Assembly (NCBI GenBank): GCA_032622095.1
Contig: CP136061.1
Location: 64,667,127 to 64,731,126 of the forward strand
DNA length: 64,000 nt
Reading direction: 5' to 3'
From: Siphonodentalium dalli
Taxonomy: Eukaryota; Mollusca; Scaphopoda; Gadilida; Siphonodentaliidae
The notes under the pieces are model-generated. The model was not told the origin of the DNA, did no database searches, and worked only from the letters and a program-made list of their open reading frames with translations. Position numbers and translations under genes: made by a program. The number at the start of each line of letters is the position of its first letter. The stretch's first letter is position 1. Below, in pieces: positions 1 to 10,605 of this stretch.

Positions 1-51
1 AATTGACAAATTGCAAAAGGAGTAAATCACTGCATCATACTTACTTCAAAT

Positions 52-1149
52 GAAAGTGTCCATGACACTGTAGCTCAACTTTGCGATGAAGTTAAATTTT
101 TGTAATGAGCAATAAATGGAATGATGCATTGAATTTTGAAATCCCAAGATGGTAGCTGGCGGCCATGTTGTATTGACGAATACCAACAAAAGGTATGACA
201 TGTAGCCTGTGCCAAAGGATTTAGTCATGCAATGTAAAATCCAAGATGGCTGTCAGCGGCTATGTTTTATGACCGAATGACCGCAAAATCGGTCCGGTGG
301 GCTTTTTCATTATCGGAACATCACTACGATTGACCCCAAAATTACTCATTCCCATCTACATATCAATGTTGACATCCATGACAAATTTCATGATGAACCA
401 ACAAAAGGTACGGCCTCTAGCCAGTTCCAAAGGATTTAGTCATGCAAAGATTAAAATCTAAGATGGGAGCTGGCGCCCATGTTTTATGGTCGAATGACCC
501 CAAAATGACTCATTCCCATCTACATGTCAATATTAACATCCACGACAAATTTTATGATGATCAGATGAACACTCCAGCCTGTAGCCCATACTAGTGGATT
601 TAATTTTAAAATCTAAGATGGCTGCTGGCAGCCATGTTTTTTTGCCAAATGGCCCTAAAATGACTCGTTCCCATCTACATGTCAATGTCAACAGCCATGA
701 CAAATTTCATAACGATCCGATCAAAGGTACAACTTGTAGCCCATGCCAAACGATTTAGTCATGTAAAGAGTAAAATCAAAGATGGCTGCCGCAGCCATGT
801 TTTATGGCCAAAGACTCCAAAATGATTCGTTTCCATCTACATGTCAATGTTAACATCCATGACAAATTTAATAATGATCAGACAAACAGTATGGCCTGTA
901 GCCCATGCTTATGGATTGCATTTTGAAATCCAAAATGGCCACCAGCGGCCATGTTTTTTGACCGAATGACCCCAAAATGACTCGTTCCCATCTACAACAG
1001 CCATGACAAATTTCATAATGATCCGACCAAAGGTACGACTGTAATCCGGGCTAATGTAAATTATTGACGGACTTCTCCACACACACACACGAATGATGGA
1101 TACCAAGCCATGGCAATAGCTCAAGGTTTAAGTAAAGTTGAGCTAAAAA
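52..1149 (+). mobile_element. Non-autonomous tandem-core element, copy 1 (pearl/Helentron-like)
   Basis: The head is a GTGTCnATGACAC palindrome followed by TAGCTCAACTTT. The body is a run of ~155-163 bp units, each with the marks AAGATGGCnGC, CCAAAATGACTCGTTCCC and ATGACAAATTTCATGATGATCAG. The tail is a CA-rich stretch, then CCATGGCAATAGCTCAA and a short stem-loop ending AAAGTTGAGCTA, the inverse of the head motif. Subterminal inverted repeats, an internal minisatellite and a 3' hairpin are the known layout of bivalve pearl and Helentron-derived elements; the assignment is from memory. No transposase is encoded. Open frames inside the array are by-products of the repeat. Confidence 0.75.
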
Positions 1150-1384
1150 TGTATGAGGACAATTTGATAGGTACTTAATCTGTTAATGATATTTATAATA
1201 ATTGTTGATTTATTAATTGACAAGAATTTCAACAAAAACAGACATATAAAACTTCATATCTCCCACCACCTGGATATCTCCCTCCTTCTATCATTCGTTT
1301 TAATATCGTTTGATCCTGAAATGGCCAGAAAACTGTTTTTTAAGATTTAATGTGTTGGTTTTTTTTTTAGATTTAAATTGTTTA

Positions 1385-1453
1385 AACACAGCTGGTCAGT
1401 GGGTCCATTATAAGTACAACATTATACCAGACTTTTTCTCTGAAACAAGAAAA
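1385..1453 (-). pseudogene. Truncated EGF-like half-exon
   Basis: On the minus strand a CAG acceptor is followed by the start of an alpha-type EGF exon (AGAAAAAGTC, later CCCACTGACCAG), which then breaks off before the second half of the domain. The frame is also shifted, giving an early stop. The same stub recurs near 4270-4340, 10259-10310, 23037-23106 and 25424-25480, always just beyond a complete alpha exon. It is therefore an old relic carried along in each duplication. Confidence 0.6.
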
Positions 1454-1589
1454 AAGACAGTAATTATATCACTCAGTGTCATAGAGTCTGATATAGTTAT
1501 CATATGCATGGTGAATGTTTTATTCTGTATAACAGAATATCATATAGCCTATACAAACCAATTTAAAATGAATCTGTATGTTAACTTAC

Positions 1590-1739
1590 CTGGTATGCAG
1601 CTTGAACCAAGCCTATAGTATCCTTTACTACATTGACATGTGTTGTAATTCTGGTTCTCTAATTGCCTACAGGCAGTATTTTTTCCAGCACACTGGTCAG
1701 TGGGTCTGTTTTTGGTACAGTGAGCACCGAAGCTTTTCT
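1590..1739 (-). CDS. EGF-like domain exon, alpha type (copy A)
   Basis: This 150 nt exon has a minus-strand acceptor TTCTTCAG and donor GTAAGT, with both ends in phase 1. It encodes one EGF-like module starting EKSFGAHC and ending GYYRLGSSCIPG. The six cysteines are spaced C-8-C-6-C-10-C-1-C-10-C, with the usual CQC and GYYR core. EGF modules of this kind are disulfide-bonded extracellular units in secreted or membrane proteins. No signal peptide or membrane segment is visible, so the rest of the gene is missing or outside. The exon is identical in frame to those at 4475 and 23242. Confidence 0.8.
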
Positions 1740-2034
1740 CTGAAGAAAGAATAGAGTTAGAATCATCAACAAAATCACATATATATCTAATATAAATAAA
1801 TAATATAAATAACAGTTTTGTATAGCGTAAAATCCACCGAACTGCTCTAAAACGCTTGACATGTTAAACATAAAATACAATTGGAAACATAAGACATATG
1901 GACATCCACAAAACAATTAACAATAAGTGAGAAAATATAAAATACAGAACCGTATAAAATAACAAAATCGACAAATTATTAAAAAGTTACTGGCAAGTTG
2001 GGAGTGATAACATGCTAAAAATAACAGTGAATAA

Positions 2035-2150
2035 AAGATCGCTGACCAAAATGTCTCCCGACGAAGGTGACAGGTTTGGAGGATTTATGGGTTTCAGATC
2101 CCTATACTACAAACTGTAGGACAAATTTATTACACCAATATGAAACAAAG
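2035..2150 (+). repeat. Fragment of the 60 kb tandem-repeat family
   Basis: The run GCTGACCAAAATGTCTCCCG, followed by ACTACAAACTGTAGGA and TTACACCAATATGA, resembles the start and core of the repeat element at 60.0-60.7 kb (GCTGACCACAGTGTCCCCCG, AACTGTAGGAGGAG, TTACACCATGAAGG). Related fragments lie at 4918-5035 and 23690-23805, so the family was present before the block duplications. Confidence 0.5.
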
Positions 2151-2176
2151 TGCATATTCACTAAATACAATATTTT

Positions 2177-3050
2177 TCTAAATAAGTAAAATATATATCT
2201 CCTAGAAGTATCTTGCCCACTGAACTATATGGTATTTCCATTTTAACCAGGGGGGTGGAAAAACGTTTTTTCAGGGCACGTATACCGGGGTGGGTGGGTA
2301 GTTGATAGGACCAACAAACAATTTTTTCCGCAACTCAAAAATATTTTTCCTGCAAGTCTTTTTGACTGTTTTTGCAATGAGTTTGGCTTGAAACACATCT
2401 ATATGTCAATATTAACATAAATGACAAATTTCATGATGATCAGACAAAAAGTATAGCCTGTAGCCCATGCTAATGGATTGAATTTTGAAATCCAATATGG
2501 CCACTGGCGGCCATTTTTTTTTTGACGGAATGACCCCAAAATGACTTGTTCCTATTTACATGTCAATGTTAACATCCATGACTAATAGTATGCACAGAAA
2601 TTCATATACAGCTGTTTATAGTGAATTTCCCCCCGCAAATCTCTGTTTTAGTGTTAAAAAGGGGGTGGATGTCCAAAAATGGTCGGAAAAAACTGCCAAA
2701 AACAGAAACAAATTTGGACGCGGGGGTGGGTGGGTCCCAACAAGGGTCGAAAGTCAAAAATCAGCGTACGTGCCTGCAAATTTTTTACGACTCCCCCCTG
2801 TTTTAACTAGTTGAAAACGGTAAGAAAATTCTATGGTACGTTTTATCATGGTTCATGACCTCCTGTAATAATACTTCATGGACCACGTGATCTCCACTTT
2901 GATCAGACTTGATGCCATGGTAAGTTTTGTTATCTTTTTCCCCCATTAGGACATATTCCTCATGAGCGGGGTCGGTGCGAAACCCAGAGAGGGTGCTCAG
3001 AGTTCAGTGGGCAAGATACTTCTAGGAGATATATATTTTACTTATTTAGA
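2177..3050. repeat. Perfect 49 bp inverted repeat flanking an 776 bp spacer
   Basis: The left arm at 2177-2225 is the exact reverse complement of 3002-3050; both contain CTCCTAGAAGTATCTTGCCC or its complement. The spacer carries inverted GT-rich blocks and one tandem-core fragment (about 2395-2590). The right arm abuts a tyrosine recombinase fragment. The same arrangement recurs at 5062-5934, a single arm at 23833-23881, and a diverged version at 34189-34548. It is probably a terminal or subterminal repeat of an unidentified recombinase-type element. Confidence 0.75.
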
Positions 3051-3319
3051 AGCTTTGAGGACCTACCTACACTGCAGGGGAGACCACCCTGGTCCACTGT
3101 TCGGATTGCCAAGTGGGTATCCAGTATTATATGCCCAATTTCAGTCCGTTCTTAAAACATGCCTCAATTTTTGTGCATTAGATCACATTCTGATTACACC
3201 TCATAGTTTTCGTATCAGTTGAGTATGCTGGGCGGCTGAGAGAGGATATTCCGATGCCCAAATCAGACTTATGGGCAGATGGAAATCAAACACTTTTCTC
3301 ACCTACATTCGGGGCTGAT
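3048..3319 (+). pseudogene. Tyrosine recombinase C-terminal fragment (copy 1)
   Basis: The frame reads a YR-type C-terminal half: ALRTYLHCRGDHPGPLF, then HSFRIS, AAERGYSDAQIRLMGRW and a final FLTYIR. The H-x-x-R box, the GRW turn and the tyrosine near the end are the family landmarks of DIRS/Crypton-type recombinases. A TGA stop lies right after HSFRIS where the second copy has glycine. There is no N-terminal half and no upstream start of its own. It is a dead remnant, cut at the right by a tandem-core array. Confidence 0.75.
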
Positions 3320-3320
3320 A

Positions 3321-4032
3321 TAGTCATGCAAAGATTAAAATCTAAGATGGGAGCTGGCGTTTTATGTTTTATGGTCGAATGACCCCAAAATGACTCATTC
3401 CCATCTACATGTCAATATTAACATCCACGACAAATTTTATGATGATCAGATGAACACTCCAGCCTGTAGCCCATGCTAGTGGATTTAATTTTAAAATCTA
3501 AGATGGCTGCTGGCAGCCATGTTTTTTTGCCAAATGGCCCTAAAATGACTCGTTCCCATCTACATGTCAATGTCAACAGCCATGACAAATTTCATAACGA
3601 TCCCGGGCCGATCAAAGGTACAACTTGTAGCCCATGCCAAACGATTTAGTCATGTAAAGAGTAAAATCAAAGATGGCTGCCGCAGCCATGTTTTATGGCC
3701 AATGACTCCAAAATGATTCGTTTCCATCTACATGTCAATGTTAACATCCATGACAAATTTAATAATGATCAGACAAACAGTATGGCCTGTAGCCCATGCT
3801 TATGGATTGCATTTTGAAATCCAAAATGGCCACCAGCGGCCATGTTTTTTGACCAACCCCAAAATGACTCGTTCTCATCTACAACAGCCATGACAAATTT
3901 AATAATGATCCGACCAAAGGTACGACTGTAATCCGCGCTAATGTAAATTATTGACGGACTTCTCCACACACACACGAATGATGGATACCAAGCCATGGCA
4001 ATAGCTCAAGCTTTAAGTAAAGTTGAGCTAAA
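3321..4032 (+). mobile_element. Tandem-core element lacking its head (copy 2)
   Basis: Core units begin abruptly at the recombinase fragment boundary and run to the usual tail: CA-rich stretch, CCATGGCAATAGCTCAA and a hairpin ending GTTGAGCTA. The head motif is absent, consistent with formation by the tandem duplication rather than by independent insertion. Confidence 0.7.
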
Positions 4033-4474
4033 AATGTATGAGGACAATTTGATAGGTACTTAATCTGTTAATGATATTTATAATAATTGTTGATTTATTA
4101 ATTGACAAGAATTTCAACAAAAACAGACATATAAAACTTCATATCTCCCACCACCTGGATATCTCCCTCCTTCTATCATTCGTTTTAATATCGTTTGATC
4201 CTGAAATGGCCAGAAAACTGTTTTTTAAGATTTAATGTGTTGGTTTTTTTTTTAGATTTAAATTGTTTAAACACAGCTGGTCAGTGGGTCCATTATAAGT
4301 ACAACATTATACCAGACTTTTTCTCTGAAACAAGAAAAAAGACAGTAATTATATCACTCAGTGTCATAGAGTCTGATATAGTTATCATATGCATGGTGAA
4401 TGTTTTATTCTGTATAACAGAATATCATATAGCCTATACAAACCAATTTAAAATGAATCTGTATGTTAACTTAC

Positions 4475-4624
4475 CTGGTATGCAGCTTGAACCAAGCCTA
4501 TAGTATCCTTTACTACATTGACATGTGTTGTAATTCTGGTTCTCTAATTGCCTACAGGCAGTATTTTTTCCAGCACACTGGTCAGTGGGTCTGTTTTTGG
4601 TACAGTGAGCACCGAAGCTTTTCT
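4475..4624 (-). CDS. EGF-like domain exon, alpha type (copy B)
   Basis: A second copy of the 150 nt alpha exon with the same acceptor (TTCTTCAG), donor (GTAAGT), phase 1-1 ends and cysteine spacing as the exon at 1590. It arose in the 2885 bp tandem duplication. No disabling change is visible. Whether both copies are spliced into a message cannot be told from the sequence. Confidence 0.8.
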
Positions 4625-5061
4625 CTGAAGAAAGAATAGAGTTAGAATCATCAACAAAATCACATATATATCTAATATAAATAAATAATATAAATAACAG
4701 TTTTGTATAGCGTAAAATCCACCGAACTGCTCTAAAACGCTTGACATGTTAAACATAAAATACAATTGGAAACATAAGACATATGGACATCCACAAAACA
4801 ATTAACAATAAGTGAGAAAATATAAAATACAGAACCGTATAAAATAACAAAATTGACAAATTATTAAAAAGTTACTGGCAAGTTGGGAGTGATAACATGC
4901 TAAAAATAACAGTGAATAAAAGATCGCTGACCAAAATGTCTCCCGACGAAGGTGACAGGTTTGGAGGATTTATGGGTTTCTGATCCCTATACTACAAACT
5001 GTAGGACGAATTGATTACACCAATATGAAACAAAGTGCATATTCACTAAATACAATATTTT

Positions 5062-5934
5062 TCTAAATAAGTAAAATATATATCTCCTAGAAGTATCTTG
5101 CCCACTGAACTATATGGTATTTCCATTTTAACCAGGGGGGAGGAAAAACGTTTTTTCAGGGCACGTATACCGGGGTGGGTGGGTAGTTGATAGGACCAAC
5201 AAACAATTTTTTCTGCAACTCAAAAATATTTTCCTGCAAGTCTTTTTGACTGTTTTTGCAATGAGTTTGGCTTGAAACACATCTATATGTCAATATTAAC
5301 ATAAATGACAAATTTCATGATGATCAGACAAAAAGTATAGCCTGTAGCCCATGCTAATGGATTGAATTTTGAAATCCAAGATAGCTGCTGGCAGCCATGT
5401 TTTTTTTGACGGAATGACCCCAAAATGACTTGTTCCTATTTACATGTCAATGTTAACATCCATGACTAATAGTATGCACAGAAATTCATATACAGCTGTT
5501 TATAGTGAATTTCCCCACGCAAATCTCTGTTTTAGTGTTAAAAAGGGGGTGGGTGTCCAAAAATGGTCGGAAAAAACTGCCAAAAACAGAAACAAATTTG
5601 GACGCGGGGGTGGGTGGGTCCCAACAAGGGTCGAAAGTCAAAAATCAGCATACGTGCCTGCAAATTTTTTCCGACTCCCCCCTGTTTTAACTAGTTGAAA
5701 ACGGTAAGAAAATTCTATGGTACGTTTTATCATGGTTCATGACCTCCTGTAATAATACTTCATGGACCACGTGATCTCCACTTTGATCAGACTTGATGCC
5801 AAGGTAAGTTTTGTTATCTTTTTCCCCCATTAGGACATATTCCTCATGAGCGGGGTCGGTGCGAAACCCAGAGAGGGTGCTCAGAGTTCAGTGGGCAAGA
5901 TACTTCTAGGAGATATATATTTTACTTATTTAGA
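5062..5934. repeat. Second copy of the 49 bp inverted repeat with spacer
   Basis: The arms at 5062-5110 and 5886-5934 are exact reverse complements and match the arms at 2177 and 3002. The spacer differs from copy 1 by scattered substitutions, for example in the tandem-core fragment near 5378. Confidence 0.75.
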
Positions 5935-6217
5935 AGCTTTGAGGACCTACCTACACTGCAGGGGAGACCACCCTGGTCCACTGTTCGGATTGCCAAGTGG
6001 GTATCCAGTATTATATGCCCAATTTCAGTCCGTTCTTAAAACATGCCTCAATTTTTGTGCATTAGATCACATTCTGATTATACACCTCATAGTTTTCGTA
6101 TCAGTGGAGCATGCTGGGCGGCTGAGAGAGGATATTCCGATGCCCAAATCAGACTTATGGGCAGATGGAAATCAAATGCTTTTCTCACCTACATTAGGGG
6201 CTGGTATAGTTATTTTT
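5932..6217 (+). pseudogene. Tyrosine recombinase C-terminal fragment (copy 2)
   Basis: Same fragment as at 3048. Here the TGA after HSFRIS is absent (GGA), so HSFRISGACWAAERGY and GRWKSNAFLTYIRG read through, but two extra bases just upstream shift the frame between the N-terminal part and the HSFRIS part. It ends in a TAG shortly after the last motif. Each copy therefore carries a different lesion. Confidence 0.75.
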
Positions 6218-6739
6218 TAGTTTTTTTTTGCTGCACTTTGCTTGAGCGAGTGTAGTACATTAGTAGTCTCAATAAGCACCTGCCCTTTGCTTGTGCAAGG
6301 TCAGACTTTGGTTTCCTAATAATATATACATATATATAATAATAATTCATTGTATTCATGTTAATTTCATGGGATGGTCAGGGGTGGCATATCTTTGCTT
6401 GATCTATTGGAAGGTGAAAGGTTATCATCCGGAAACCGCAAATCAGGTAAAATCTAAGTCGAAAAAGGGGCATAACTCAGTCAAAATAATGCGGACGAAA
6501 CCCATATTCGAACTTGATCTGTAACATACAAAATTTGGTTCAGTTCACTCGATTCAATCTAAAGTTATCACCCGGACACCAAAAGCAGACAGACGACAGA
6601 CGGATGACGGGTGGACAACCCATTTACATAATACGACCGTTTTTTCAAACCAATGATGAGCGTTTATATTGACTGAGACTTGTTGAACCAAAAATTCACA
6701 GAAAACCAACTGATCAGTTATATCTATTGTGATACTTAC

Positions 6740-6883
6740 TTGACTGACAACTGGCTGCATGATTGTAGTGAGATGGATTGCATGTGCAGTAGCTTACGCC
6801 GCCATTCCGTTGACAAATGGCATTGGTATCAGCACACTGAGTAGACGGTTCAACAGATGAACAAACTGATCCTACAGCCACCT
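6740..6883 (-). CDS. EGF-like domain exon, beta type (copy C)
   Basis: A 144 nt exon with acceptor ATTTCAG and donor GTAAGT, both ends phase 1. It encodes EVAVGSVC... with cysteine spacing C-8-C-6-C-8-C-1-C-10-C and the core YCTCNPSHYNH. The calcium-binding consensus (D-x-D/N-E) is not evident. The near-identical partner is at 16295. Confidence 0.8.
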
Positions 6884-7841
6884 CTGAAATGAACATATTA
6901 TACGTGAATATCCTTGTAAACATGCATAATGAAGTGGAGCCTCATACATCCAGATATTTAATGAGAAATGAATGAGTTTCAACGTGGTCATGGGATATTA
7001 GGTGTATGTAAATATAGAGAAATGAATGAGTTTCAACAATACTAACTGCAACAAAAACTCAGCATACTTCATGGACAGCTGTATTTTTATTGTGGTCAAA
7101 ATGAGAAAATTGTTTTCCCAATTTATAGTTTTATAAGTAAGGTAAATGTAAAGTGTTCACTATTCAAGGAATCCATTCCCTCAGGATCAAAACTCATTCA
7201 ATTCACCTATTGCAACAAAGAGATGGTCTTTAAAAAACTTTCCAAGTCAGCACATGCTCAACAGGATATAGCACCCTGTGTTCATTCTCCTATCTGGCGA
7301 TTGAATATGCCAAATCCCAAAACATTCAACTCTCGGTTCCCAAAGGGGAGGAGGGTCTGGGACTGTAATATAGAATACTTTACATTTACTTATAAAACTA
7401 TGAATTGAGAAAACAATTTTCTCATTATTATAGCATAAATGATTGTATTCAAAATTATGACAGGAATATTACCTGCATGATTACACAGTATGCCAATGGC
7501 GGTGGGATGACCAGAGAGTAAAGTAGATTATTTTCATTGGCACACTTTAAAATTACAATCGGCAATTAGCCGATGGTGGTTTTCAGATATCGGTTCATTT
7601 GTAGTTATTACATATAATCTTTGTTTGTAATGTGTAGTTCATTGTACCGTACATTGATGAAAATCTCAATGATGGAAAGCATCATGAAAGATGGACTTCA
7701 TGTACATGCTAAAAGACCTAAATGTAACTGATATCCCTAATGATTATAAAGTCTTGAGATGAAAGGATATTTTATAGTGAGTTTCTGAGTTTAGACGGGG
7801 ATTATACAGGATAATCATCCTGAACACAAACTTATGTTTAC

Positions 7842-7985
7842 GGCACAAATTACTGTTGTCCTCGTAGTATGTAGCAGTGCAACTACAGCGATAGGAGTTT
7901 GGACCAGCAATACAAACTGCATTTCCATCTATGCACTGGTGTTCAGTTTCCCCATAGGTGCATTCTCGATTGATGAGCACTTCTT
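7842..7985 (-). CDS. EGF-like domain exon, gamma type, donor altered (copy D)
   Basis: The exon starts after ATTGCAG in phase 1 and encodes EEVLINRECTYGETEHQC... with spacing C-8-C-6-C-8-C-1-C-11-C. In the partner at 17386 the donor is GTAAGT six nt further out; here the matching position reads ATAAGT. If used, the only nearby GT is the weaker GTAAAC, which gives the 144 nt exon listed and still keeps phase 1. So this copy either splices at a shifted site or is a pseudoexon. Confidence 0.65.
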
Positions 7986-8063
7986 CTGCAATTTCAAAAA
8001 TATAACCTTAACCCTTTCATGATGGGAGCTGCGCTGGTGCAGCATTAAAGATCATGTGCTGGT

Positions 8064-8212
8064 GCATTCTCTTATATATGTGATAGGTGGCCTCGCATAT
8101 ATAAGAGAATGCCATGGCTTGCATAGTCAAGGTAAATATTGTTAGGCCAATGTATTCTCTTATATATATGAGGCTCCCTATGGGAGAATCGAATGTATAA
8201 TAGAATGCATTG
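8064..8212. repeat. Degenerate twin hairpins built on ATTCTCTTATATATG
   Basis: Two decayed inverted repeats (about 8064-8112 and 8151-8212) have CATTCTCTTATATATG in one arm and ATATATAAGAGAATGC in the other. The better-preserved partner is at 17611-17772. They look like small foldback insertions in the intron between gamma and delta exons. Confidence 0.6.
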
Positions 8213-8545
8213 CCACAAGGTTTTGGCACAATTTCAGCAATCTCCAGTCATGGAAGGGTTAATTGTAATCAGTTTTATACCTCAGAATATTCCAAATTTT
8301 ACCAAGGTTATCTGAGGTTATATGCCTTGTTGTTGGTTATGAAGTGTATTTAATTGTTAAAAGTTTAGGCTTTTCTTATCAAAGCTGGTCGAAAGCATCT
8401 CTCACAAAAGAAATCTGATCATTCGTGATTTGTTACAGTTCCAGAAGTATGCGAGTGACTATCACATGTGGACATGAAATCAAGTGGCATTTTTGTCAAA
8501 TTCAGTAAAGTTTATGCTATGACTGTTCTTCATTAGTTAACTCAC

Positions 8546-8674
8546 TTAGATTACATTTCTGCAGCTTTGTCTGATAGTGTGAGCTGTCACACCTGCATGT
8601 GTACGGGTAGCTTATACACTGAGCACCATCTGCACACCTGTCTTGACTGTAGCAATACTCTCCCACATTTTTAT
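8546..8674 (-). CDS. EGF-like domain exon, delta type (copy E)
   Basis: A 129 nt exon with acceptor TCTACAG and donor GTGAGT, both in phase 1. It encodes DKNVGEYCYSQDRC... and ends in QKCNL. Cysteine spacing is C-5-C-5-C-6-C-1-C-11-C, shorter between the first cysteines than the other subtypes. No disabling change is seen. Partners are at 18058 and 24178; the latter is broken. Confidence 0.78.
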
Positions 8675-9283
8675 CTGTAGAAATTGGGAAATAATTTAAG
8701 ATTAACTAGTGGTGGGACTGTCCCAATTGGAGTAAAAATAGACAAATAGACAAACTTATGGCAGTAACTTGGGGGTGGGTATAATAAATAGATACTGTTA
8801 TATATCTTCAAAATAGAACAAAGCAAAGAGAGCATTGTCTGGTTATTTCATTTGTATGCATTCAACTATACACTATAATACATGCACAATTGACTCTGAA
8901 ATTTGTTTTTATTCGACAGCTACAATAAATTGATTGATGATTGTATCAATGCTTGGAGATGCATGACTATGCCGAGTTAGTGCCCCGAGGGAGTGGTGTA
9001 CTAAATTCCTCCCCAGGGGTCACAAAACAAAATGACATTTGACTATTTATTTCCTAACCAGTGAATACAAAAACAGACAAAAAATAACAGAGCAGTAAAT
9101 TCTTATGAATTTCTCAACCGGAAGTGACTGTCTTAGTCAGATTACAATGCGGAAGTGATGCACTGGAATGTTTGTTTTTTTATTCAGTGTAAGTAAACGA
9201 TTTTATCAAGCGATAATTCCGGCCTGATTTTCTGACAATTGGAATAAAATGTCGCAGATCCCATGTCCCAGAAAAGAGGTGGC

Positions 9284-9756
9284 TTAATGTTATAGGAATC
9301 AGGGAGCTAAATGTGTTCTGGAGTCGGGGAGCGAGTACATAGTGGAATGCTAAAGGTGAAGGTAACTGAAGAATGACCTTCACCTGATACATGCGACACG
9401 TTATTAAAGGATGACATCGCGTTTATTTGATTTGTACATAATATCTAAATAATTTAAACTGGTGAATGAATGGGGGAACGGATTTTTGTGAGCGGGAAAT
9501 GTATTTAACTAGCTGTTGTAGATCTGGGTTTTTCCAGATCAAATTTGGCTGTGAGATAGCCCTGTCGTACACTTGGGGATTTATTTTAAAAAGTAAACAC
9601 ATGACCTATGATTTTTCTTGCATTTTCGTGATCAACTGGTGTCAATCTAGCTGGGTAAACATCACTGGTATGGCCTGCAGGCTTCAATTCAGCGAATTTG
9701 GCCGAAACGTTAACACTGTCGCCTATGGGAAACCATTTAGTTCCGTGATTCCTTAA
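9284..9756. other. 473 bp segment present in only one duplicate; no gene recognised
   Basis: This stretch has no match in the 24.9 kb copy. It holds a short frame on each strand but no start, splice signal or domain that I recognise. It is either an insertion here or a deletion there; no clear target duplication is visible. Confidence 0.5.
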
Positions 9757-10452
9757 CAACAAAGCAGTCAAATTCTGGCAAAAATTTTATTCCAGCTTGA
9801 TGACCAGCATGTTCTCAAAAGTGAACCACATATGAAATATCACAGGCCCCTGGGGGAAAATACTATAATACCAATATACACTATACCAGTGACAAGTTTC
9901 AAAAGATTGATTTGGGCTAAAATCACAACAACTATCAAACCCTAGTAAATTCTAGAATTCGATCATTTCAGCCAAAATATCCACCAGTGTGTCAACAAAG
10001 AATGAAACATTGGACAAACTCATGCAAATCAGGTCTGTGTATCAGGATGTGCTTCCATTGGAATTAAATACAGAATCTGTCAATGATATTGCTGATTTAT
10101 TTGACAAGAATTTCATATCTCCCACCCCCTGGATATCTCCCTCCCCCACATGTATGAATAAATCAAATTTTAATCATTTGATACCGTTTGTTCATGCAAT
10201 GCCCAGAATTTTTTTCGTTGAATTTTAATGTTGTTTTTTTTTAGATTTAATTTGTTTAAACACTGGTCAGTGGGTCCATTATAAGTACAATGAATACCAG
10301 AGTTTTTCTCGGAAACAAGAATAAAGACAGTGTCATATCACTCAGTGGCAGAGTCTGATGTAGTTATCTAATGATGAATGTTTTATTCTATATCACAGAC
10401 GACCATATACCCTATACGAATCAATTTAAAATGAATCTGTACGTTAACTTAC

Positions 10453-10605
10453 ATGCTTTGCAACTTGAACCAAACCTATAGTATCCTTCATTACATTGAC
10501 ATGTATAGAAATTCTGGCTATTCTCCAACTGAATACAGGCAGTATTAGTTCCAGCACACTGGTCATCTGTTCTATTATTGGTGCAGGATTCACCCAAGTT
10601 TTTCT
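10453..10605 (-). CDS. EGF-like domain exon, alpha-2 type (copy F)
   Basis: A 153 nt exon with acceptor TTCTTCAG and donor GTAAGT in phase 1-1. It encodes EKNLGESCTNNRTDDQC..., core YTCQCNEGYYRFGSSC, spacing C-8-C-6-C-11-C-1-C-10-C. It is a diverged sister of the alpha exons at 1590 and 4475 and has the same truncated half-exon about 150 nt beyond it. It appears intact. The partner at 25619 differs at one residue (G to D before SSC). Confidence 0.8.

Larger units (their letters stand above)
1..2490. repeat. Segmental duplication copy, block S1a
   Basis: This block recurs nearly base for base at 21650-24146. It holds a tandem-core element, a truncated EGF half-exon, an intact EGF exon and the left arm of an inverted repeat. 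Small indels separate the copies, for example an extra 4 bases upstream of the EGF exon at 23.4 kb. At 24146 the second copy jumps directly into sequence matching 8515, so the duplication was later rearranged. The high identity, including noncoding parts, points to recent duplication. Confidence 0.85.
437..6213. repeat. Tandem duplication of a ~2885 bp unit (437-3320 and 3322-6213)
   Basis: Landmarks in the first unit recur 2884-2885 bp downstream, for example the EGF exon at 1590 and 4475 and the tyrosine recombinase fragment at 3048 and 5932. The junction near 3320 joins the end of the recombinase fragment directly to a tandem-core repeat unit that also lies at 437. This is what unequal exchange between repeat units would leave. 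The element head present at 52-430 is absent from the second unit. Confidence 0.85.
6470..8690. repeat. Segmental duplication block S2a (pairs with 16032-18200)
   Basis: A long stretch with beta, gamma and delta EGF exons recurs at 16032-18200 with the same order, orientation and intergenic sequence. Small indels are present: 3 nt in the gamma exon, 6 nt in the delta exon and 8 nt near 6590. Divergence is higher after 8290, where the second copy is shorter. Confidence 0.85.

Noticed and set aside
1075-1095. Microsatellites (CA runs at 1078, 15160, 31830, 47940) as separate loci
   Set aside because: Each is a fixed part of the tail of a tandem-core element rather than an independent feature.
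1310-1618. 102-codon plus-strand frame repeated at 4195 and 22962
   Set aside because: It runs antisense across a truncated EGF stub and into the 3' end of a real EGF exon. Its conservation is explained by block duplication.
1659-1916. 85-codon minus-strand frame at the alpha EGF exon (also 4544)
   Set aside because: It is in a different register from the cysteine-rich module and crosses the acceptor; the 150 nt exon in the other frame explains the locus.
9989-10228. 79-codon plus-strand frame repeated at 25155
   Set aside because: The two copies come from one recent duplication, so identity proves nothing. Diverged relatives at 1170-1340 do not keep the frame, and no domain is recognised.
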